64,000 nt of DNA from Flagellimonas myxillae (GTDB taxonomy: Bacteria > Bacteroidota > Bacteroidia > Flavobacteriales > Flavobacteriaceae), in contig NZ_JAMFLY010000001.1 of NCBI RefSeq assembly GCF_023502235.1, positions 1,116,001-1,180,000 on the forward strand. Reading direction: 5' to 3'. Positions 25,672 to 33,291 of the stretch are shown in pieces. Under the pieces are notes generated by a model. It was given only the letters and a program-made list of their open reading frames with translations, was not told the origin of the DNA and made no database searches. Each line of letters starts with the position of its first letter. Positions within the stretch are counted from its first letter, which is position 1. Position numbers and translations under genes: made by a program.

Positions 25672-26273
25672 TTAATCATAAACCCGGATTATTTGGCCAT
25701 TCCCTTTGCCCTTCACGCTCTTTACATAGGCATTTACTGCCTTTCCCATAGAAATAGGGGTGTGGCCGGGAAAGTAATCCTTGTATTTTTCATACGCATC
25801 GATGACCAGTCCCAAAGAAACCACGTTCAATCGAATCGCATCTTTGAGTTCCAGAGCGGCCGCCTGCACAAAACTGTGTATTCCACCGTTTACCATGGCG
25901 GCACTGGCGGTCATAACCACCGGGTCATCGGCCAATATTCCTGTGGATAGTGTAATGTAGCCTCCGGGATTCAAAAAGTGTTGCCCAATCCGTACCAAGT
26001 TCACTTGGCCCATCAATTTGCTTTTTATGCCGATGTAAAAGTCTTCTTCGGACAAATTCTCAAAATGGTCCCATTTGGCCTCTCCTGCAATGCATACAAT
26101 GGCATCTACCTTGCCCAATTTTCGAAACATCTTTTCAATGGAATCGCTGTCCGCTATATCCATAGTAAAATCGCCAGAGTTTCGCCCTGCAATGGATACA
26201 ATTTCCGTCTTTGATAGGTGCTCACTTACTTTTTTCCTATAGTTCCTTGCCCGCCGATTATTAAAATTTTCAT
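25672..26273 (-). pseudogene. Short-chain dehydrogenase with a -1 frameshift at A AAA AAG
   Basis: ATG at 26273 gives the ideal SDR opening 'MKILIIGGQGTIGKK' and then TAA (26226-26228). The rest of the protein, from 'KVSEHLSK' on ('VDAIVCIAGEAKW', 'GGYITLSTGILADDP', 'VNVVSLG'-like 'RLNVVSLGLV'), lies in the -1 frame and stays open to 25672. The shift falls in six A's, where seven would restore one 200-residue SDR. It may be a true one-base deletion, a sequencing error, or a recoding site, because A AAA AAG (26235-26229) is the classical -1 slippery heptamer. An artefact start further upstream gives a protein lacking the glycine motif. Upstream of the YfcC gene's 3' side on the same strand. 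Confidence 0.8.
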
Positions 26274-26299
26274 TGCGATAGTTTGGTGTCCCGAAGGTA

Positions 26300-27805
26300 T
26301 TAAAAATAGACACCAATGGTTAGCATTACCATGCATAAGATTCCCAATAACAATACCAGGGGCAAGGCAAATTTCAACCACTTGTCATAACCGACATTAA
26401 CAATGGCCAAGGAGGCTAAAATAATCCCCGTGGGGTTAATGATCTTAAACAGGCCTACACCAAATTGATATGCATTCACCATGATTTCGCGTCCAATTCC
26501 AGCGCTGTCCGCCAAGGGCGCCATTATAGGCATGGTCAAAACTGCCATTCCTGACGAGGAGGAAATAAAGAAGGTGAGCCCTGTATACATTAAAAAAACC
26601 ACATTAATGAATAAGCCTTTTGGCATGGTCGCAGTGATTTCCGTAGCATAAAAAAGCAGGGTGTCGCTCACTTGGCCATCTGTCATAAGCACGGTGACAC
26701 CTCGGGCAATACCAATGATAAATGCCACACTAAGAAGATCCTTTGCTCCAGTCATGAACTCTTTTACGAACAGCTTTTCATTCATTCTGGCGATAATTCC
26801 AATCAGCAATGCCCCCGCAAGAAAAACAGAGGTCATTTCCAAAAACCACCATCCCAATTGGGATACACCATAGACCATGATTAAAAAAGTGCTGGCAAAA
26901 ATCAGGAGGACAAGCTTAAGCTCGCCGGTAAGCTTCACCAAATTGTTGGAATCTGAAATAGGGAACAGTTGCTGTATTTCCTCATATTGATCATGGATGT
27001 AGGACTTGGAAGGGTCTTTTTTTACGCGCTGCGCATAACGGATAATAAATGCAATGCAAAGCACTAGGCCCAACAAAAGCATGAGCAACCTTCCATTCAA
27101 TCCGACCGTCCAATCTATACCTGCAGCGTCGGATGCGATAATTGTGGAAAAGGGATTTACGGTTGAGGCCAAGGTGCCGATGGAGGATCCAATGTAAATG
27201 CTTGCAATCCCAACTAAGGCGTCGTATTTGGCGGCTAAAAAAATGGGAATCAATATGGGATAAAAAGCGATGGTTTCCTCCTCAAGTCCAAAAGTAGTTC
27301 CCCCTAGGGCAACCAGTGTAGTCACAAATATGATCAATACAAATTCTTTGCCTTTCAATTTTTTGGAGAGCCAGCCAATGCCGGCTTCAAAAGCCCGGGT
27401 CGCATTAACAATGCTGATTAGCCCACCAATAATCAACACCAACAGAATGATATCCGCAGACTGCATTATCCCTTTAAGGGGCGCTTGAATAAAACCTACA
27501 AATCCTTGGGGATTGCCCTCTAGTTTTTTATAGGTGTTGGGAATGCTTATGGGCTTGGAAATCGCCCCAGCCTTAAATTTTTCTATGGCGATTTTTATGG
27601 ATAAATCGTCCAAGGTTTCCTGTGTGGCTGGCAAACTGGTTTGAAGATCTTGGCTGATGCGTATGAAACTATCTGAATCGCTATCATAGCTCAATCGGTC
27701 GTATTGCCCAGCCGGAACCAACCAGGTCAATAGGGCCACAAAGGCTGCGATTATGAATAATACGGTGTGGGCAGTTGGGAACTTTACTTTTTTAAGCTTG
27801 GCCAT
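26300..27805 (-). CDS. YfcC-family transporter (C4-dicarboxylate/amino-acid antiporter-like)
   Basis: Start set at the ATG at 27805 ('MAKLKKVKFPTAHTVLFI'), giving 501 residues; an open frame runs 59 codons further but overlaps the divergent ung start. About 12 membrane segments are visible (e.g. 'TVLFIIAAFVALLTWLVPAG', 'IILLVLIIGGLISIV', 'LLMLLLGLVLCIAFII'). 'LVPAGQYDR' and 'GGTTFGLEEETIAFYPIL' are typical of the YfcC family in the ion-transporter superfamily. It should move a small carboxylate or basic amino acid across the inner membrane. Lies just upstream of the frameshifted SDR on the same strand (26 bp), possibly one transcript. Confidence 0.88.
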   Translation of the reverse strand: MAKLKKVKFPTAHTVLFIIAAFVALLTWLVPAGQYDRLSYDSDSDSFIRISQDLQTSLPATQETLDDLSIKIAIEKFKAGAISKPISIPNTYKKLEGNPQGFVGFIQAPLKGIMQSADIILLVLIIGGLISIVNATRAFEAGIGWLSKKLKGKEFVLIIFVTTLVALGGTTFGLEEETIAFYPILIPIFLAAKYDALVGIASIYIGSSIGTLASTVNPFSTIIASDAAGIDWTVGLNGRLLMLLLGLVLCIAFIIRYAQRVKKDPSKSYIHDQYEEIQQLFPISDSNNLVKLTGELKLVLLIFASTFLIMVYGVSQLGWWFLEMTSVFLAGALLIGIIARMNEKLFVKEFMTGAKDLLSVAFIIGIARGVTVLMTDGQVSDTLLFYATEITATMPKGLFINVVFLMYTGLTFFISSSSGMAVLTMPIMAPLADSAGIGREIMVNAYQFGVGLFKIINPTGIILASLAIVNVGYDKWLKFALPLVLLLGILCMVMLTIGVYF

Positions 27806-27874
27806 AGGTTGATGGTTATTTTGTGTATAGAAAGATATTATTTTTAGATTTAGCGACGGAAATTCGAGTATTTG

Positions 27875-28540
27875 ATGAAGGTAGACATAGAACCTAGTTG
27901 GGAGACCAAATTGCAGCAGGAGTTTGAACAAGCTTATTTTCAGAAACTGGTCCAATTTGTTAAGCAAGAATATACCCAGCATACGTGCTATCCTAAGGGT
28001 AAGGATATTTTTTCAGCCTTTGATTACTGTCCGTTTTACGAAACCAAGGTGGTCATCATTGGACAAGATCCTTATCATGGCCCAGGACAGGCCAATGGTC
28101 TATGCTTTTCCGTAAAGGATGGCATTCCACATCCACCTTCCTTGGTGAATATTTTTAAGGAGATAAAAACCGATGTTGAAAAGCCTTATCCAAATAGCGG
28201 AAATCTAGAGCGTTGGGCGGAACAAGGGGTACTTTTGCTAAATGCCACGTTGACCGTAAGGGCGCATCAGGCCGGAAGTCACCAAAAAAAAGGATGGGAA
28301 AAATTCACGGATGCTGTGATCAGCACCATTTCTAGAGAGCAAGAGGGGGTGGTATTTTTGCTATGGGGCGGATTCGCAAAGAAGAAAGCATCACTTATTG
28401 AAAAGGGCAAACACCATATCCTTACCTCGGGTCATCCGTCTCCCTTAAGCGCCAATAGAGGGCTTTGGTTTGGAAACCAGCATTTTAGTAAAACAAATAC
28501 CTTGTTGTCCCAGATGGGCAAGCCGTTAATAAGTTGGTGA
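27875..28540 (+). CDS. ung: Uracil-DNA glycosylase, family 1
   Basis: A 221-residue protein from the ATG at 27875 (a TTG one codon upstream is less likely). Family 1 motifs are complete: 'VVIIGQDPYHGPGQANGLCF' (catalytic Asp and water-activating loop), 'LLLNATLTV', and the DNA-intercalation loop 'LTSGHPSPLSANRG' with the catalytic His. Length is normal. It removes uracil from DNA as the first step of base-excision repair in the cytoplasm. Divergent from the YfcC gene, with only 69 bp between starts. Very sure. Confidence 0.97.
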   Translation: MKVDIEPSWETKLQQEFEQAYFQKLVQFVKQEYTQHTCYPKGKDIFSAFDYCPFYETKVVIIGQDPYHGPGQANGLCFSVKDGIPHPPSLVNIFKEIKTDVEKPYPNSGNLERWAEQGVLLLNATLTVRAHQAGSHQKKGWEKFTDAVISTISREQEGVVFLLWGGFAKKKASLIEKGKHHILTSGHPSPLSANRGLWFGNQHFSKTNTLLSQMGKPLISW

Positions 28541-28625
28541 ATTACTTTTGAAAGTAATTTCTTAGATGTTTACGGAAATTCTTACGTTTGTTTTTGTAGT
28601 AACCCCTATACGAAATTTCTGATAC

Positions 28626-29030
28626 GTGCGTAGACTGAAATCGGTTTTGCTTGTTGATGATGACGAGACGACCAACTTCTTAAACAGGTTTTTTTTAAGA
28701 CAGATAGATAGCAATCTTCCTGTGTTTACGGCCAGTAACGGGATGGAGGCCATAGAGTTTTTGGCTTCTGATTTGGATGATGAACATCTTCCATGCCTTC
28801 TTATCCTGGATACCAATATGCCGGTAATGAATGGATGGGAGTTTTTAAATGGTTATGGAGAGCAATTTGGAGAGGAATTTAAGGAGCGAATCGTTATTGT
28901 GATGCTTACCGCCCTTGATTTAGAAGAAACCACCTCCCTGGCTTTGGCCAATCCTGAAGTAACCGATACCGCACAAAAGCCACTCTCGGACGTGTCATTC
29001 AAGGCCTTGATCAAAAAACACTTCTCTTAA
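28626..29030 (+). CDS. Single-domain response regulator (CheY-like receiver)
   Basis: Begins with GTG at 28626 (no ATG fits), giving 134 residues that are a receiver domain only. 'VLLVDDDETTNFLNRFFL' supplies the acidic pocket, 'LLILDTNMPVMNGWEF' the phospho-acceptor Asp62, 'IVMLTALDLEE' the switch Thr95, and 'TAQKPLS' the conserved Lys118. No output domain, so it should work by protein contact or in a phosphorelay. No histidine kinase nearby. It ends exactly where the convergent substrate-binding-like gene ends, without a gap. Confidence 0.93.
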   Translation: MRRLKSVLLVDDDETTNFLNRFFLRQIDSNLPVFTASNGMEAIEFLASDLDDEHLPCLLILDTNMPVMNGWEFLNGYGEQFGEEFKERIVIVMLTALDLEETTSLALANPEVTDTAQKPLSDVSFKALIKKHFS

Positions 29031-29879
29031 TCATAGATGAAGGAAAAGCTCTTCCGGCTTAATTTCCTCAACTAGGCCTAAATCCAACAGGCGCTGTTGC
29101 ACAGTGGTCAGTGTTTCCGGTCTCAACTGCGATTGCCCCCATCTAGTTTTGGACAACCAATCTTGAATATCCTCCAATTTTTGCTCATATCTGTTGGCCA
29201 AGGTCCGGTCTATACTTGGAATTCGTTTAAACTCGGTAGTATAAAGGTTGATTACCTCCATTATATGATTTAGAGCCCCGGGATTGGACTCTAAAAAGGT
29301 GTTAGTGGCGGCCACCACAAAACAGGGCCATGGGGTAGGGCAGTCGCCCAATCGCTTAAATACTCCCTGGTCCACTAAGGGTTTGGTGGTAAAATGCTCC
29401 CACATAAAATAAGCTCCAGAACCTTGGGTCAGGTTTTCCACAGCACCTTCCAAATTGTTAATGATTTCAAATTGCAGTTTTTGTGTATCCCAGCCTTGGT
29501 CTTGCGCATGTACGTAGGCCATTAAGTGACTACCACTTCCCATTCTGCTAATGGCTATAGGGTCGGTTGCCAGTTCTTCGATGGCGTTACGTTCACTTGA
29601 AGCGTCCACATGAATTCCCCATAAAAGGGGAGAGGAAACATATTCTTGGACAATTTTAGTAGGATTACCCTTTGCGATACTTCGAATTATCCCCTCCGTT
29701 AGAATAATTGCCAAATCGGTTTCTCCATTTTTCAATAATTGCGCCATTTTACCAGTGCCCTCTGGGACATCCATCCACTCTAGTTCTATGCCTCTATCTT
29801 TAAAGGCATTTTCTTCTATGGCCAGGTGCCAAGGAAGGTTAAAATGTTCAGGAACCCCCACGATTTTAACGTGCTTCAT
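29031..29879 (-). CDS. Periplasmic-binding-protein-like (NMT1/THI5-type) protein without signal peptide
   Basis: A 282-residue protein with a type 2 binding-protein fold: 'VPEHFNLPWHLAIEENAF' then 'GIELEWMDVPEGTGKM', 'LKNGETDLAIILTEG', 'IAISRMGSGSHLMAYVHA', and 'GAYFMWEHFTTKPLVDQG'. These resemble NMT1/SsuA-type substrate-binding proteins for thiamine precursors, sulfonates and similar ligands. It begins 'MKHVKIVGVPEHF' with no signal peptide or lipobox, and no ABC permease or ATPase is near, so it may be a cytoplasmic sensor or enzyme of this fold. Same strand as the nucleoside phosphorylase, 63 bp downstream of it. Confidence 0.75.
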   Translation of the reverse strand: MKHVKIVGVPEHFNLPWHLAIEENAFKDRGIELEWMDVPEGTGKMAQLLKNGETDLAIILTEGIIRSIAKGNPTKIVQEYVSSPLLWGIHVDASSERNAIEELATDPIAISRMGSGSHLMAYVHAQDQGWDTQKLQFEIINNLEGAVENLTQGSGAYFMWEHFTTKPLVDQGVFKRLGDCPTPWPCFVVAATNTFLESNPGALNHIMEVINLYTTEFKRIPSIDRTLANRYEQKLEDIQDWLSKTRWGQSQLRPETLTTVQQRLLDLGLVEEIKPEELFLHL

Positions 29880-29942
29880 AAACTGCGAATTTGTGTTGTA
29901 GAGATGGTTGGGACAAAATTAGGAAAATCACCAAACCAATCG

Positions 29943-30812
29943 TTATGTGGTAAGTTTTTCCAAGGTGAATTTTATAAGGTTGTCCACGGTTCGGAAAGCA
30001 CTTTTAGAAAACTCCCCAGATGACCGGTTAGCAAGAATGGCATTGAGCGAAACTGCCCTATGTCCATGTAATTTGGCCAGGCCGTAGATTCCGGCAGTCT
30101 CCATTTCGAGGTTGGTTACCCTCCGGTCTTGGTGTGAAAACGAAGCCAATCGCTCGTTGAAGCCTTGTAGCTTGGGAGTTAGCCGGATGCTTCGTCCCTG
30201 TGGGCCGTAAAACCCTGAATTTGTAGCGGTTATGCCAAATCGTATATGATTTCCCTTAAATTTTTCGGATAACGCGGCATCAGCGTCGAACGCATACGCC
30301 TGTATGTGGTGGGGGTTCCATCCCAGAAATTCATTCAAACTGTGTTCCAAGCCTTTGTTGGCGTGCTGTCCAGTGGCATAGAAGTGCATCAATCCATCGA
30401 ATCCCACTGCAGATTCACTAAGTAGAAAGGAGTCTACTGGGATGTCATGCTGTATGGCTCCTGATGTACCAATCCGTATAAAATTGAGTATTGTTAGCTG
30501 GTCCTTGATTTGTCTAGTGCTAAAATCCACGTTGACCAAGGCATCCAATTCGTTAAATACAATGTCGATATTGTCCGTTCCAATGCCTGTTGAAATCACG
30601 GTAATCCTTTTGCCATTGATTGCACCGGTATGGGTTAGGAATTCCCTTCTACTTTTTTCAATTTCTATGGAATCAAAATACTTGCTGACTGAGCGAACCC
30701 GATCAGGGTCACCTACGGTGATTATGGTATCCGAGATATCTTCTGGGTGAAGATTTAGATGGTAAATACTGCCATCAGGATTCAGAATAAGCTCTGAGTG
30801 GCCCAATGCCAT
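29943..30812 (-). CDS. Nucleoside phosphorylase (uridine phosphorylase-like, PNP_UDP_1)
   Basis: A 289-residue protein. 'TIITVGDPDRVRSVSKYFD' is the phosphate-binding opening of the family, 'VISTGIGTDNIDIVFNELDA' the second phosphate loop, 'FIRIGTSGAIQHDIPV' the G-T-S/C-G motif, and 'TNLEMETAGIYGLAKLHGH' the ribose-binding M-E-T/M-E motif. It splits a nucleoside with phosphate in salvage metabolism; uridine is the best guess but purine or 5'-methylthio substrates are possible. Starts 4 bp after the stop of the DUF1835 gene, so these two are co-transcribed. Confidence 0.92.
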   Translation of the reverse strand: MALGHSELILNPDGSIYHLNLHPEDISDTIITVGDPDRVRSVSKYFDSIEIEKSRREFLTHTGAINGKRITVISTGIGTDNIDIVFNELDALVNVDFSTRQIKDQLTILNFIRIGTSGAIQHDIPVDSFLLSESAVGFDGLMHFYATGQHANKGLEHSLNEFLGWNPHHIQAYAFDADAALSEKFKGNHIRFGITATNSGFYGPQGRSIRLTPKLQGFNERLASFSHQDRRVTNLEMETAGIYGLAKLHGHRAVSLNAILANRSSGEFSKSAFRTVDNLIKFTLEKLTT

Positions 30813-30815
30813 ATA

Positions 30816-31754
30816 TTACAGTTTTAGGATGCGGTCTGTGGTAGAATTATACAGGAAGTTATACTTTAAAGAACCTCCCAGATATAATTGATTATCACGT
30901 ATTTCCGAATAATAATTAGCTTGATTTTTTAAGACCTCCCTGCCTTTTTTGTTCAACCGTACAGGGTTGAATGAACTGAAAAGTGGTTTTAAGGAAGTTA
31001 TGATACGGTTGTGCTGGGTATCCCCAAATCCGTAGTACCCTTGATTGGTGATCATACTGCCCAAAAGTTCCCTTCTGGTTTTGGGCTTCTGTTCTATTGC
31101 GGTTTCCAGTACCCTGTTCTCTAACTGGTTTAGTCCGTTCTTGATGGTAGGAAAGCGCTTTAAATGGGCTTTTAGGGCTTCGGAAAGGTATTCAAACTGA
31201 AAGTTGTTGTGCGCTATCAGGTTCTCCAACCGGATAGGGTTGTCGCTACAGTACAACTGCCATACATAATCCGCAAATTCAATATCATCCTGTGATAAAA
31301 TGGTTCGGTTTTTATAAAGTTCAAGTAACTTTTCGTCACTTAATTCATTTAGGCCGTACATTTTATCTGATTCATCTTCCTTTCCACTGCACACCAGAGA
31401 GATTTCGGCATGCCTTCTATGGGTTTTTAACCAGCTCAGGACCGCCAACATATTAATTTGGCAGAAAAGGTCGTATTCAAACCAAAGAACAATCTGATCT
31501 TGTTGCTTGTGGTTGCAAAGGGAGCGATACTCCTTGAGGGTCTTTTCCACAAACCAAGATTTGGTAACCTTGTAATTTTTGTTCAAAAATTCAAATCGGG
31601 TCTTCCAGAAAGATTCGCTACCTACATTACAAAGGGTTTTGCCCTCGCAAAGCATTTCCCTCCATGTAATAACATCTCCTTTAAGCTGTAGTGTTTGAAG
31701 TTTTGACGTGAAAGAGTCCCCGTTGGTAATATGCAACAGTGATTTCATTTTCAA
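30816..31754 (-). CDS. DUF1835 family protein
   Basis: A 312-residue protein with the DUF1835 opening: 'LLHITNGDSFTSKLQTL', 'GDVITWREMLCEGKTL', and further in 'DQIVLWFEYDLFCQINML'. The C-terminal half carries the usual partner region, rich in helices, ending with 'YLGGSLKYNFLYNSTTD'. The family is of unknown function; it occurs in many Bacteroidota and Firmicutes. No signal peptide. Leads a two-gene unit with the phosphorylase downstream. An in-frame Met two codons later is an alternative start. Confidence 0.82.
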   Translation of the reverse strand: MKMKSLLHITNGDSFTSKLQTLQLKGDVITWREMLCEGKTLCNVGSESFWKTRFEFLNKNYKVTKSWFVEKTLKEYRSLCNHKQQDQIVLWFEYDLFCQINMLAVLSWLKTHRRHAEISLVCSGKEDESDKMYGLNELSDEKLLELYKNRTILSQDDIEFADYVWQLYCSDNPIRLENLIAHNNFQFEYLSEALKAHLKRFPTIKNGLNQLENRVLETAIEQKPKTRRELLGSMITNQGYYGFGDTQHNRIITSLKPLFSSFNPVRLNKKGREVLKNQANYYSEIRDNQLYLGGSLKYNFLYNSTTDRILKL

Positions 31755-31895
31755 CTTAGTTTTCGTCGGTTAGGAACATTAAATGTAAGATTTAAACCAA
31801 GAACTCAAAAACTTTTTTCGTAAAACATTGGTTGTCAAAGCTTAAATTTAACAAGAAGCGGAGTCTCCCCGAATCCGATTTTTGGGTTTTGGGGA

Positions 31896-32225
31896 TTATC
31901 CGCCCACCCTTTTTACCGAAAAACCATGATCCACCAAAAAGGCCATGATCTTATCGCGATAATCTCCTTGGATGATGATAGTCTCATTCTTAAAACTCCC
32001 GCCAACACCCAGTAAAGACTTTAAATCCTTGGTAAGTTGCTTAAAATCGGAAGTGGCGCCGTTATACCCTTCCAGTAGGGTGATGGGTTTCCCTTTTCGC
32101 TTTTCATATTTGCAGATGATCGGGTCATCTTGAAGCCAGTATTTGGGTTGTGCCGGTTTTTCTCCTGCGGGCTCCGAGGGAACGTGGTCTGGAAACAGGT
32201 TTTTGAGTTGATCTTTTAGGTCCAT
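31896..32225 (-). CDS. SUI1/eIF1-like translation factor (YciH family)
   Basis: A 109-residue protein with an unstructured 35-residue lead and then the SUI1 fold: 'CKYEKRKGKPITLLEGYNG', 'FKQLTKDLKSLLGVGGSFKN', 'IIIQGDYRDKIMAFLVDHGF', 'VKRVGG'. The G-V-G-G/S-x-K and Q-G-D motifs are diagnostic for the bacterial YciH group, thought to influence initiation fidelity. Cytoplasmic. The stop is two bases from the start-side stop of the 2OG oxygenase gene, which lies upstream on the same strand, so they form one transcript. Confidence 0.93.
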   Translation of the reverse strand: MDLKDQLKNLFPDHVPSEPAGEKPAQPKYWLQDDPIICKYEKRKGKPITLLEGYNGATSDFKQLTKDLKSLLGVGGSFKNETIIIQGDYRDKIMAFLVDHGFSVKRVGG

Positions 32226-32227
32226 GG

Positions 32228-33178
32228 TTACTTTTTCACCAATCCAAGCTCAATTAGCCTTTCGTTCAAATACTCGCCCGCTGTGGTATCCTCAAATCCC
32301 TTTGGGTGGTCTTCATCAATACAATGTTCAAGGCAGTTAAGCGGCATTTCGCTCACTGGGTGCATAAAAAAGGGAATGGAATATCTAGATGAACCCCAAA
32401 GTTCCCTTGGAGGGTTCACCACTTGATGGATTGTGGACTTCAATTTGTTGTTGGTCAATCTGGACAACATATCTCCTACATTGATCATCAGCTGATCGGG
32501 ACGGGCAATGGCATCCACCCATTCGCCTTGATGGTTTTGCACCTGTAAACCTTTGCCGTGGGCGCCCATAAGAAGGGTGATCAGGTTGATGTCCCCGTGG
32601 GCTGCGGCCCTTACTGCATTTTTGGGTTCTGATGTGATGGGTGGGTAATGAATGGGGCGCAAGATGGAATTTCCATTCTTGATCCATTGGTCAAAATAGG
32701 TTTCTTCCAGTCCTAAGTGAAGAGCCAGCGCCCTAAGTACATATCTCGCCGTTTTTTCCAACATCTTGTATGTTTCCTTACCTGTATCGTTAAATTCTGG
32801 AAGCTCCTTTACGGTGACATTGTCCGGATATTCCGATTCCAATTTTGGATTGTTCTCCACATATTGGCCAAAATGCCAGAATTCCTTTAGGTCCCCTTCT
32901 TTTTTGCCTTTGGCGTGCTCTTTCCCGAAGGAGGTGTATCCTCGTTGCCCCCCAATACCTTCAATCTCATAGCTATCCTTGACTTCCTGTGGCAGTTTGA
33001 AGAAATCCTTTATCTGGGCGTACAATTGCTCCACAAGCTCATCGGACAGAAAATGACCACTGAGGGCCACAAACCCGATGTCTTCAAAAGCAGCACCTAT
33101 CTCTTTGATAAATTTTTGTTTTCTGATTGGGTCCCCTGAAATGAAATCAGAAAGGTCTACACTTGGAATTGCACTCAT
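32228..33178 (-). CDS. 2-Oxoglutarate/Fe(II) oxygenase, isopenicillin N synthase family
   Basis: A 316-residue protein of the IPNS-like group. N-terminal DIOX_N text 'AIPSVDLSDFISGD', then 'FVALSGHFLSDELVEQLY'. The iron site is H194, D196 and H251 ('AAAHGDINLITLLMG' and 'LKSTIHQVVNP'), and the 2-oxoglutarate clamp is R265-x-S267 ('SSRYSIPFF'). Substrate unknown; such enzymes hydroxylate or oxidise small molecules. Directly upstream of the SUI1-like gene (2-bp gap) and divergent from the E1 dehydrogenase gene. Confidence 0.92.
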   Translation of the reverse strand: MSAIPSVDLSDFISGDPIRKQKFIKEIGAAFEDIGFVALSGHFLSDELVEQLYAQIKDFFKLPQEVKDSYEIEGIGGQRGYTSFGKEHAKGKKEGDLKEFWHFGQYVENNPKLESEYPDNVTVKELPEFNDTGKETYKMLEKTARYVLRALALHLGLEETYFDQWIKNGNSILRPIHYPPITSEPKNAVRAAAHGDINLITLLMGAHGKGLQVQNHQGEWVDAIARPDQLMINVGDMLSRLTNNKLKSTIHQVVNPPRELWGSSRYSIPFFMHPVSEMPLNCLEHCIDEDHPKGFEDTTAGEYLNERLIELGLVKK

Positions 33179-33291
33179 AACATGAAATTTTGCCTAATTC
33201 AAAAGTAAGGAATATTAAGAAACGTTTGGAATATTTTCATAGTGCATCGAGGGCATTTTCACTACATTTATCCAGACTGAATTTGAACTTT

